Shown piece after piece: positions 1-16,155 of a stretch of 64,000 nucleotides of DNA. Position 1 is the first letter of the stretch. Every line of letters starts with the position of its first letter. Below the pieces are notes generated by a model, which was not told the origin of the DNA, did no database searches, and worked only from the letters and a program-made list of their open reading frames with translations. Source of the DNA: Sorghum bicolor. Taxonomy: Eukaryota; Streptophyta; Magnoliopsida; Poales; Poaceae. The DNA is taken from the NCBI RefSeq assembly GCF_000003195.3, contig NC_012878.2, positions 58,652,629-58,716,628 of the forward strand. The letters run 5' to 3'. A program made the translations under genes and the position numbers.

Positions 1-6581
<6,581 letters not shown>

Positions 6582-6722
6582 TTTTGAGGCCGGGACAGGT
6601 CACGCCACCATGAAAACCCTGCAAAAGAGCGTGGCAACTCAGTAACAAGTAGACCCTCCACACAAAAACGCAGAAGCGGACCCAGTAAAGGACAAGGTCG
6701 TACACATGTACACCCAGTAATT

Positions 6723-7045
6723 TTGCAACAAAACCGGAGTTGTACGTGTATGTATACAGTTGTAATTACATCAGATCCGAATTCAAACAGCCAAATAGCT
6801 TCAGTTAGGGTTCGGGAGCTCGGTTCCGCACAGCAGCGAGGGAAGAGAAGGGGGACGGGTACCTGGTGTGTGTTAGTAGCCGGCAAAATGGCCCGACGAA
6901 GACTTGGCGAAGGGACCGACGAGGACCTGGGTACCTGGCGTAGGGCACCGTCGGCGGTCGCCCAGTTGTCGCCGCGCGCGAGAAAGGGAGAGCGAGAGCG
7001 CGCAGACGGGAGAAGGGGAAGGCAGCACAGTGCGGCCGTCCGGGG
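6723..7045 (-). promoter_or_regulatory. Shared 5' leader/promoter module, SMC3 copy
   Basis: Read on the SMC3 strand, this GC-rich tract contains CCCTTCTCTTCCCT, CTGCTGTGCGG, CCGAGCTCCCGAACCCTAA and then TTCGGATCTGATGTAAT with GTATACAT. It ends about 140 bases before the SMC3 start codon. Homologous sequence precedes PTD (13572-13865) and the SANT gene (43249-43330) in the same gene-relative orientation. The likeness to the PTD copy continues upstream for about 300 bases in total. AACCCTAA resembles a telo-box, an element known from promoters of cell-cycle and translation genes; that role here is inference. Confidence 0.6.
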
Positions 7046-8253
7046 CCGTTTGGTTCGCTTCTCTAAATTTTTTGACTGGGCCGCAGCAGGCCCGAAAGCT
7101 GCCTTGTTCTAGTCCAGATAGCTTGTTTAGGCCCAGTCATCCCAAAACTGTCATTTAAAATTTTACTAATTCGTAATTTTTATTAGGTATAAAAAAACAG
7201 CTTTAGAGTTCATCATCTACCAAAAATGCTCCTAAGAGACATAGCATTTGAGGAGGAATTGTGTCAAACAGGCCTTAATGAAGACATAGCATTTGAGGAG
7301 GAGTCTTTTTTTTTTTCCAGCTCCGGTTCCTGTTCTTGGATCTGGCTCAACGGATTCTACGGCTCCTACGCAAAAGCCATTTCTGAAACCAGTGCCGTAC
7401 CAAATAAGTCCTTATTTATCGTATACTTAAAATATACTACTTGCTAATTGCCCTTGCAATGCACGGCCTTCAATCTCAATGATTCACTTTTCGCAGCAAA
7501 CACATCAACTAACATCTGATAGAACTTCAAACCAATTCTCAACTGCTTTGGCTCCAACTCTAGTCAGGAATGGCAATCCAGGTATATTACCTGACAATTT
7601 GTGAGTGTGATGTGTAGGTACGGGTATAAGGTTCTATGTGAGTGTAGGTACGTCACTTCATTCGTTTATGCATGCTTGAAATAGGGAGATTCCATACACG
7701 GGCGGGTGCGGGTATCATTCCCGTGAATACTAGCGTGCATCTTGGTACCGTGAAAACTAATTTGTAGCACCTAAACACTATGACCATTGCTCGTCACTTA
7801 AAAATAAGTTTAAAGCTTTTTCGGTACGTGTTACGTAGGAACAAACAAAGGTCCAAACGACAAATTCAGGTCCTCAAAATGCAAAAAAAAAAAAACATGG
7901 TGCCTGTGCAACCGAGACTCTCCCCTAGCTTGGAATTGCTGGATGATCGATGACAAGGACAGACAAGTTGACAACGAAGCTTGCCAAATGCCAAGGCCCA
8001 AGAGAACCAAATTCGACGAAGTGGCATGGCGCGCAGCCTATAGCTCGCCTTCAAGTATTTGATTTTTTGAATTGCATCGGGCACGTAGTACGCTTTCCCT
8101 ATAGCAATGGCGCATTCAACATCCCCCTCGCCTCACCCTGCAGGCCCAAGCCCGGGGGCCGTGACTCCGGCATCTCCACTGTCCACTCCACTCCACCGCC
8201 CCCACCTCCACGAGGGGCGACCCGAGAACACCACCACCACCACCACGCCCGCC
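7046..8253. other. Intergenic region between SMC3 and COX5b; short direct repeat
   Basis: No gene is visible. A short direct repeat (core GACATAGCATTTGAGGAGGA) occurs near 7236 and 7282. The stretch 7460-7900 is unremarkable AT-rich sequence. The last ~150 bases become C-rich and hold a run of CAC triplets (8230-8247) just before the COX5b start, typical of a grass 5' UTR. Confidence 0.4.
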
Positions 8254-10560
8254 ATGTGGCGCCGCCTCCAAACCCTAGCGCCCTCGCTCCGCCGCGCCGC
8301 CGCATCGTCGTCCCCTGCCGCCGCCCGCGCCGCGCCCCTCTCCACGTCGCCGGCGGCCGCGTTCCGGCGCACGTCGGCCCTCCTCTCCTCTCCCGGTGAT
8401 AAGCACCCCCGTCATGCCCCGTCCCTCAGATCTCCGGAACCAATCGGCTTGTTCTGACGGATCGGTGGGCCGTGGGCCGTGGCCGCGCAGGAGACAAGCC
8501 GGCGCCAACCAAGGTCGAGGATGTCATGCCGATCGCCACGGGGCTGGAGCGCGAGGAGCTCGAGGCGGAGCTCCAGGTGATGGGTCACTTTGGGTTCGGA
8601 ATATCCCCGTGATTCCGGCGGCATTTGACGTGGGTTTCGGTGCGTTTTCTCCAGGGGAAGAAGCGGTTCGACATGGATCCTCCCGTCGGCCCCTTCGGTA
8701 CTAAGGTGAGGTGCCTGGCTTCCTTCTGCCCTGCGATTTAGCTGACTCTGTGGGATCACGGCCAGCTGTTTGGTGTGGTATTGAGAAATATGCACAGTAG
8801 TTTCTTCCCCAGGCTGAGTTCTGTCAGGATTGTGTGCTTCGATAATTAGTGGTGCCTTTAGAATTGCCTGCAGAGTATCAAATCCAAACCCTGTTGTGGA
8901 ATTGCTCAATAGAAGGCAGTTCTGTTAAATTGTCAATGTGACATTGCCTCATTGTTGTGTTCGGGTCTCCACACTTCAATAATCCTGAAAAAAAAATCGT
9001 TTGATTTGGGCTAGTGTTCACCTGATCCGCTGGGTGGCCTTTGATTAGTTGAATGAACATGTTGTAGTCTAGATTTTTAAGACCGCCCTGGTTACTACTT
9101 TCTGTTCTACAAGAGTCACCAGTTTGCTCATTGGCCATCATTTTACATAAAAGTCTGTGGTTTCTTTTAACTATTTAAGTGGTGGGCGCAAAGGTACCTA
9201 ACAAATTCTGAGTTACTGATATCTGTACATATTGCTTGACTTGTTCACAACAACTCTTTTGTGTATGTTATGTGGAAACTTGAAAGTTTCACTGTTGCAT
9301 GACTCATTTGTCAATTGCTGTGTCTAGTTTATCTAAACCCATAGTGAGGTGTGCTAGTGTTTATATGTTGTTTGATTTATGTGTTACTGTGCTTAGATTT
9401 TGGAGGAACTAGATCCTCTTTGGTATCCACTCTATATACAAACATGCCACAGTCTGCATCAACTTGTGCTATAGTGAGGTGTGCTAGTGTTTATATGTTG
9501 TTTGATTTATATGTGTTACTGTGCTTTGATTTTGGAGGAACTAGATCGTCTTTGGTATCCACTGTATATACAAACATGCCACAGTCTGCATCAACTTGTG
9601 CTAAGTGTAACTTATGATGCTTCATTGCTCTCTAGTATGGGCATGGTTGCAAGTAAAAAAATGACTCACCAGATACATCTCTTGTTACTAATATTAATAT
9701 CTTAAAATATAATGTATTTGATATGTTACCATGCTTAAGCTGCGTTACCTGAAGCTTGTTCTAAATACACCATCAATCAGCCGGCCATGCGTGAAATCCG
9801 TAGGGTAGCTGTTTATCACTGACTTGTTGTCACTTGGGAGCATTGCATTAAATATCAGTGTTTGATATGTCTGTGGTTATTCTATTCTTTAATCCTAGGC
9901 ATGCCCTGCCATCCATACTGAATACTTTTCCGTGATTCTGCTAGTCCTAATTTTCAACCAACTGACGCACATGCTCCTATGCGTACCCTGTACTTACTAC
10001 TGACATTACCCGCATATTAAGTCAAGATATGTAGGATTTCTTGATCACTCTCTCCCCTTTTTATTTTGGTTTTGCATACTGGACTTTCTGTGTTGCAACT
10101 TGCAAGATTGTTTGTTTGTTAATTTTGAATGCATTTCTTGCAGGAGGAACCAGCTGTGATTGAATCCTACTATAACAAGAGAATAGTTGGCTGTCCTGGT
10201 GGTGAAGGAGGTACGTGAAGGCTAACCATATATCTCAGTACCTAGTATTGACTGTTGAGTATGTAAGTCACCATAACTGTGCTCATTTTTCCATCGGGCT
10301 TATTGCAGAGGATGAACACGATGTTGTCTGGTTTTGGTTGCAAAAGGATAAACCGCATGAGTGCCCAGTCTGCTCACAGTACTTCGTGGTAACTGAAATC
10401 AAAACATTGACTGATTGCTATAAAAGATGTGCAGGCAGTTGTTGATTTTCCTGTTCATTAGCACTGGCTGAAATATTCTTTTGTTGATTTTGTGCAGCTC
10501 AAGGTCATTGGTGATGGGGGTGATCCAGATGGCCATGATGATGAGGATGGTCATCACTGA
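8254..10560 (+). CDS. COX5B: Cytochrome c oxidase subunit 5b (zinc-binding), mitochondrial
   Basis: This is a nuclear-encoded subunit of respiratory complex IV in the mitochondrial inner membrane; it faces the matrix and binds zinc. Six exons (8254-8395, 8491-8576, 8655-8705, 10144-10210, 10309-10388, 10498-10560) give 162 residues. The first ~48 residues are Arg/Ala/Ser-rich (MWRRLQTLAPSLRRAAA), a mitochondrial presequence. The mature part has VEDVMPIATGLEREELE, RFDMDPPVGPFGTKE and IVESYYNKR-like IESYYNKRIVGC. The fold signature is VVWFWL and HECPVCSQYF, with Cys in GCPGG and in CPVC as probable zinc ligands. The tail is acidic and His-rich (GHDDEDGHH). All junctions are GT-AG and the phases close exactly. 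An AATAAA lies at 10774. Intron 3 is long and holds a tandem duplication. Confidence 0.95.
9341..9602 (+). repeat. Tandem duplication of ~130 bp inside COX5b intron 3
   Basis: Bases 9341-9470 and 9471-9602 are two head-to-tail copies that both begin ATAGTGAGGTGTGCTAGTGT and end CATCAACTTGTGCT. They differ by a 2-base insertion (TTATATGTG against TTATGTG) and a few substitutions, so the duplication is recent. It lies wholly in an intron and does not affect the protein. Confidence 0.9.
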
Positions 10561-10998
10561 GGCCTTGTGTCGATAATGATAATAATAACTTTGTGAAACA
10601 TGGTTTTGGCCTATCTTTGCAGCATCAAACTGCCCTATAGTGTTGTAATTGATTAGTGTTTGACCATGAAGCAGGTCAGGTGGTGTTTTACACCTACGAA
10701 TTTTGTTCAGATCGTTTTGACCATACAGTTGCTTCTGTTTGGAATGTACATTTTTCTCTGGAGTGCATCATCAAATAAAGGATGAGTGCGTCGGTTTCAC
10801 TATATTGACTATCTATTTTGGTGTTATATTCTGTCCCTGATTGGATGGATACTTACGCGGAAGCAATATTTTTTTGAAAGAACACGGATGCAATATTCAT
10901 GCATAAGTTCATAGAATGCACAGATTTTACGGTGTCTAGTCAACTGGGATACGCTCATATGCAGTACAACGTCATTTGCTATATCGTTAGTTCACTGA

Positions 10999-11244
10999 GG
11001 CCTTGTTTAGTTCCCACTAAAATCCAAAAACTTTTCAAGATTCTCCGTCACATTGAATCGTGCGGTACATGCATGAAGCACTGAATATAGATGAAAACAA
11101 AAACTAATTACACAGTTTATCTGTAAATTATGAGACAAATTTTTTGATCCTAGTTAGTTATTATGATTGGATAATATTTGCCATAAACAAACGAAAATAC
11201 TACAGTAATGAAAATTTAAAAAGTTTTCACATCTAAACAAGGCC
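10999..11244 (+). mobile_element. MITE, GGCCTTGTTTAG family, copy 1
   Basis: This ~246-bp element has inverted ends GGCCTTGTTTAG and CTAAACAAGGCC. It is flanked by TGA on both sides, a 3-bp target duplication. The interior carries the family core TTCTCCGTCACAT...GAATATAGATGAAAACAAAAACTAATT (read with gaps). The 3-bp duplication suggests a PIF/Harbinger (Tourist-like) origin, but this is inference. Confidence 0.85.
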
Positions 11245-11850
11245 TGAGTTGGCTTTGAGTAGTGCACAAAAATTCCATGTTTGCCCAGGGACCCTGGGTC
11301 CAGGCATCGCCAACCTATGCCAGCGAGAGTTGGGGAGAGAGATTGCAACGGCTTCGGCCGTCGGTTCAGTGATTCACCCAGGGACAGACACGAAACAATC
11401 TGATTTTGCCTGCAGATCAGAAGGTTGCATCAGCAATTCAGCATTATGGAATCACATGCTTTTCTATCAACGGGAGGAAAAGTTTAAGATCATAAGCGAA
11501 CACTTCAAATGGACTAGGAAACTAGGGATAACAAGAAACTCGAGCATGCAAGGAGTATAAAAAGTTCACCATATAGAGCAGACATGATCTCTTTTTTGGA
11601 CCCAACTTCTATCAGTAGGCATGCAAAATCAAAAGGTCTTATATCCACATAAAACTTAAAGATCAAATTAATGAAAACCAATCATGTTTATGCATGTGCA
11701 TTCCTCAAGGCATAACATCAATAAACATTGACAGAAATTAGAGCAGCAACAAGCTGACAGTTCTGTGGAGCTAATATTAAATGATTGACATACTCTGAGT
11801 AAAGCAATTGCTACATAATATCAAGCGGGGTAGAAGAATACCTGCAAGAA
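11245..11850. other. Intergenic, PTD 3' side
   Basis: No coding region can be supported. Base composition is ordinary. The segment probably holds the PTD 3' UTR immediately below 11851 on the minus strand. Confidence 0.35.
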
Positions 11851-13564
11851 TTAATTAATCTTGGGGCTTAAGAAGTACTGTGGATCTCTGAAGAACCTGA
11901 CAATCCTCTCTGCCTTTTCAGTGGAAAGATCGGTGTTTTCCAGAATGAATTCCTTGGATGCTTTCGCAATTGCTTCAATAGAGCCAATGGCTTGGGCAAG
12001 CTTAAATAGAAGACTAGCATCAGTACCAATCAGCACTCCATGGTACAGATAACATGGAAAAAATAAATCGAGAAAGGCAACTGATGTCTAGTGTGAAATC
12101 TGACTATTAGCTACTGGAGACGTGAGAAAACAGAGTAGTGCAGGGAAGGTAACAGAATTCAATCTGCAAGATATAGCATGTGCACATTCTTATTCTGGAG
12201 TAATTGCATATAACCAATTGTTTTGCATGTAAACTTGCAAAGTTTCAAAATATGTTTAAGCACTGGTCTGCCCTGAATCTTGTACAGATTAAAAGGTACT
12301 GTGGTTAATTCTTCTCAATTTCCATAGAAATGTGTGCAGATGACAAGGAAAGTGATGATACTCATATCTGCAAACAACGCCTACAAGTAACATGTGTGTC
12401 CTCCCTAGAGTCAGAACTTGCAAAGCAGTCAGAACTAACAATCTAGCATTGGTATCCAAGTAAACAAGAGATCACAAAATTACACAAACTGTAAAAAACA
12501 AGTTGAGCAACTCACTGCATTTGCATCATGACTGTCAATACCAGGAATAGAGGTGAGAACTCGTAAAAACGCATCCATGCATTGAACAGCTTGCTCACGC
12601 TACACAGACAAGTACGAGAATCATTTATGAACAACATGACCCACTGACAGCATGTGAACATGTATCTGGGAGCATACCTCAATTCCCATAGCTGTGACAA
12701 GGTCTTTCTGCTTGCACACTGAAGAAAACAGACACGCGGTCAATGCTAGCTCGCGGTACAGAAACCTGAACATGAGTCAGGAACTTGGTAAATGAAGAAA
12801 AGAGGTTTTACCTCCACGAGCATGAGCAATCCTTACAATCTTCTCGAATCCCATCTCTGGATCACAAACAGGCACGAACGTAGGGCAGCCAAGCTCCATG
12901 TCATACCTTGAATGAGGACAGCAGGAATAAGAACAAACCAACCCAACTAGAACAAATACTTGTTAGGTACGACTTAGCGTCACAGACTCACAGTATGTCG
13001 GCCCATACTTGAAATATGACTGATTGAATGATTCATTCTGCTCTGCTGAGCGGACGACGACAACGACATAGAGATACTTGAACTGCCTCTTCAGTGTATT
13101 CACCCTGCAAAAGCATTCCAAGTACGACATCACCATCACCATCACCATCACCACGCATGCAGTCATCAGTGCATAACAACAAACATAACACAGTCACACA
13201 GGGAAGAGACAAGAATGTCACCTGCTGAAGACCGCAGCTTCCCTTTCAGGAAGCCAGTCCGTCTCGAAGATGAAAGCAACCGATAAGCCCCCATTGTTGA
13301 AGAGGAAATCCTGGAACCCAACCCAATCAAAGCCATGCGTACACACAGTTACACACACAGCACACGACAAAAACAGTGGCATCTCTGGATTGGAGCGCGT
13401 ACCGGAGAAAGCGACAGGAAATTGAGGCGATACAGGTTGGTAGCGAGGAACGTGGCGATGAAATTGACGAGGTCCGGGCGCTGCTTGTCTCTCCACGAGG
13501 TGCTCATCATGCACACTCCTCGGCCTGCGCTCGCGTCGACCAGGGGCGGAGGAAGACCCAGCAT
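11851..13564 (-). CDS. PTD: PARTING DANCERS (PTD), meiotic crossover protein of the ERCC1/Rad10 family
   Basis: PTD acts with SHOC1/ZIP2 in meiotic crossover formation (class I pathway); the pair resembles an XPF-ERCC1 complex without nuclease activity. Seven exons (13403-13564, 13222-13310, 13009-13104, 12812-12906, 12678-12718, 12516-12599, 11851-12000) close in phase to 238 residues. Recognisable segments are [46 protein letters not shown] and VCKQK. A C-terminal tandem helix-hairpin-helix follows ([47 protein letters not shown]). The start at 13564 is preferred because [13 protein letters not shown] appears conserved upstream of the internal methionines at 13506-13509. Intron 2 has a CATCAC microsatellite (13129-13153). 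Family assignment is from memory of the Arabidopsis protein. Confidence 0.9.
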
Positions 13565-13571
13565 AGCTCCT

Positions 13572-13865
13572 AATGCATGTATACGGTTCTGTGATTACAT
13601 CCGATCCGAACACATATCGCCAAATGAATTTCGGCTGCTTAGGTTTTGGGTGCTGGGCGGCTGGGCACGGCAGGAAGGGGGGACTGAGGAGAGAGAGTAC
13701 GCGTACCTGGTGTCGGGTGCTCGTCGCCCGCGAAGGCATGGCGACGGGCTGGAAACCTGGCGTACGGCGGCGGGCGCCCAGACATCGCCGGGCGACTGGG
13801 CGAGAGGGAGAGCCCGCGCGCGCGCGGGGGAGTGGAGAAGAGAAGGCAGGGCCGCACCGTAGGGG
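13572..13865 (-). promoter_or_regulatory. Shared 5' leader/promoter module, PTD copy
   Basis: On the PTD strand this reads CTTCCTGCCGTGC, CAGCACCCAAAACCTAAG, CATTTGGCGATATG, TTCGGATCGGATGTAATCAC and CGTATACATGCATTAGGAGC, ending within ten bases of the start codon at 13564. It aligns with the SMC3 copy across about 300 bases and with the SANT-gene copy across about 85. The telo-box-like octamer is changed here to AAACCTAA. Position immediately 5' of the coding start suggests it is the transcribed leader and core promoter. Confidence 0.6.
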
Positions 13866-14373
13866 GAACTGGAAATTTCAAATCTGCCCGCTCCTCAACG
13901 CTGGTCCGGCGGAAGATTTATGGGGTGCTTTAGTGAAGCCTGGGCCCGCAGCGATGCGGTTCATTTCGGCCACCAGCTTAGCTGGGCCGATCAATGTTTT
14001 CAGGCTGATGAAAGTTCTTGTCATATCATGGGCTTAATAAAGAAAGAAAAAAGAAAGAAAGAATGTTTTGATATCTCAGACAACATTCATTTATTTTTTC
14101 GAAAATTTCTCAAAAAAAAAAAATCGAGAAAAGAAGAAAGATAGTATAACGAAATTCCTCTTTTTTTGTTAGATAGCATAGTGTACATTAATAGTAGGTT
14201 TTCAACGACTGTTAAAATACTTCTTTGGCAACACTCACATCCACCTTAATCTACGTGTATTAGAGTGTAGTGGAAACTAGTTAATCTTTCATCTAACCCT
14301 CCCATTACATGTAGATTGAACTGAACACAAGTACATATAAACAAGTCTTAGTGCACCACAGTTTGATGTGTGG

Positions 14374-14430
14374 CATAGCTCCTAATTAATGCATGTAAAC
14401 GCTTGTGATTAGATCAAATCCGAATGCAGA
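14374..14430 (-). repeat. Orphan partial copy of the shared leader module
   Basis: On the minus strand this reads GCATTCGGATTTGATCTAAT, CACAAGCG, TTTACATGCATTA and GGAGCTATGC. It matches the 3' end of the PTD leader, including bases over the PTD start codon, at roughly three quarters identity. No gene follows it. It is probably a local duplicate of the 13561-13615 segment. Confidence 0.6.
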
Positions 14431-15712
14431 TTGTCAATTTTAGCTCTGCACTTGCGCCAGACATGAGCTATCACTTTGTCTCTCTTTGTTAGTCTGGTCT
14501 TCCATGGTTTTGCATCGTTGTAGATGAGACGCCGTGACAGCGATGGATGCAATGCAATCCGAATCTGAATTCCTGCGTGCATGATTGCGAAACGGAGCCG
14601 CCCGGCCGCCATCATGACGAGACGAGAGCCGTGCGGCTGGATGGTGAGATTGCTGAAAGCGTGACCGTCGGTTGAGAGTGTCGTCAGTTAAGCGAGCCTG
14701 CTCTGCTCAGGTCGATCCATTGCTTTGCTTCCGATCCGAAGCACCCACCCACCCAGTCTCCCGCTCTCCCCTGCAGACTTTTAAAAGGCTAGATACTTGG
14801 AGTAGATGTGGCTGGCTCTCACGTCACGTAGTAGTAGGTGACATGCACAACGGTGCCTCTGGCTCTGCTGGGTGTGTGCACGCAACGCAACGCATACACG
14901 GCCAAGCGAGCCCAGCTAGGCAGCAGGCCCAGAAAGAAGTCCAGCACCCCCATCATCAGCGCTGTGACTGTGTCTCGGCGTCGACGGCGTCCATTATTCA
15001 CATCCGTGCTGTAGCGTGCGCCGAGGACAGCAACAGGACTCGACTCGACTCCGGTCCCGGGGCTGCTCTGCTCGCCCGCCCGCGCTCGGCTGCTGGAACC
15101 GGAACTGGAACGCGTCCCAAGCACCTGGTCTGCTTCCAAGATGGGGACGGATTCCCATGATTTCCAGGTGCCGGCCGCCATGACATGATGGCACACAGGT
15201 AGCCCTGCTCGGCGTCGCGTTGTCACACACTTGTCAGCTCACATCACATTCTCACAAAAAGGCCGGCCGGCCGGCCGGCCGCGACACGCGCGGGGCCCGG
15301 GCATCGATCCATTGCTTGTTTCTGACTCTCACTCACGGCCAGGCTGCCAAGCAGAGTATAGCCACGGCCAATTGGCTACCGAGTATACGTACGTACGTAC
15401 GTACGGGGCTGTTGCCTTCTTCAGATTGCATCGCAGTCGCAGCTGCTTTTATGACTGCATCCGCCGCCTACCATTCCATTCCATTTCCACCCAACCGCCG
15501 TTGCCGGTGTCTCATGTCATCTGGCCGCCCCGCCACCGCTGGACGCTCTCTTGCATCTGCAATTCCAATTCTGCATGCATGCATACCCGCTCTACTGTAG
15601 CTGACACAACCGCATCAGGCCTCGGCGCCGCCTGCCGATCGGATTCGGATCACCAGCTTGGGCGGCTTCCAATTCCCCCTCCCACACACACACACACGCG
15701 AGCCACAACCAG
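14431..15712. other. Intergenic/promoter region before the LRR receptor kinase
   Basis: No gene is supported, though several overlapping open frames exist through GC-rich sequence. A run of CGTACG units at 15385-15402 and a CCGG-rich palindromic tract at 15262-15282 are simple repeats. A CA microsatellite sits at 15683-15697. Confidence 0.35.
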
Positions 15713-15956
15713 GGCCTTGTTTAGTTGCTCAAAAATTTTGCAAAAATTTTCAGATTCTCCGTCACATCAAATCTTTAGACATATACATAAAGTATTAAAT
15801 ATAGATGAAAATAAAAATTAATAGCACAGTTTGGTCCGAAATTGACGAGACGAATCTTTTGATTCTAGTTAGTACATAATTTAACAATATTTATCAAATA
15901 TAAACGAAAATACTACTATTCCTATTTTATAAAAATTTTTGAAAGTAAACAAGGCC
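15713..15956 (+). mobile_element. MITE, GGCCTTGTTTAG family, copy 2, 200 bp upstream of the receptor kinase start
   Basis: A ~244-bp element with ends GGCCTTGTTTAGTTGC and GTAAACAAGGCC and the family interior. Flanking triplets (CAG and CGG) do not match perfectly, so the target duplication has decayed or the ends differ by a base. It lies between the distal region and the start codon at 16156 and so may be within the promoter. Confidence 0.85.
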
Positions 15957-16155
15957 CGGAACCAGAACCGCCTCTCCCGCGCCCGCCACCGCCACGCATA
16001 CATAAACCCAACACCCCCTGCTCTGCTCTGCTCTGCTCCGATGACAACAACGCCCGGCTCAAGCAATGCCTTGGTCTCCGGCGCGCCCGCGTCAACCCAC
16101 CCACCCGTAGCCCCGTAGCGTGCCACTCCCTCCTCTCCCTCTCCCACCCATCCAA

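Noticed and set aside
8099..8399. Overlapping open frames on both strands around the COX5b start
   Set aside because: Composition-driven; only the frame from 8254 continues through the COX5b exons.
15385..15402. CGTACG run as a regulatory operator
   Set aside because: A simple tetranucleotide repeat; palindromy is a by-product of the unit.
14672..15821. Long open frames (162 and 196 codons) upstream of the receptor kinase
   Set aside because: No domains, Cys/His-rich random-looking sequence, and the second runs into a MITE.
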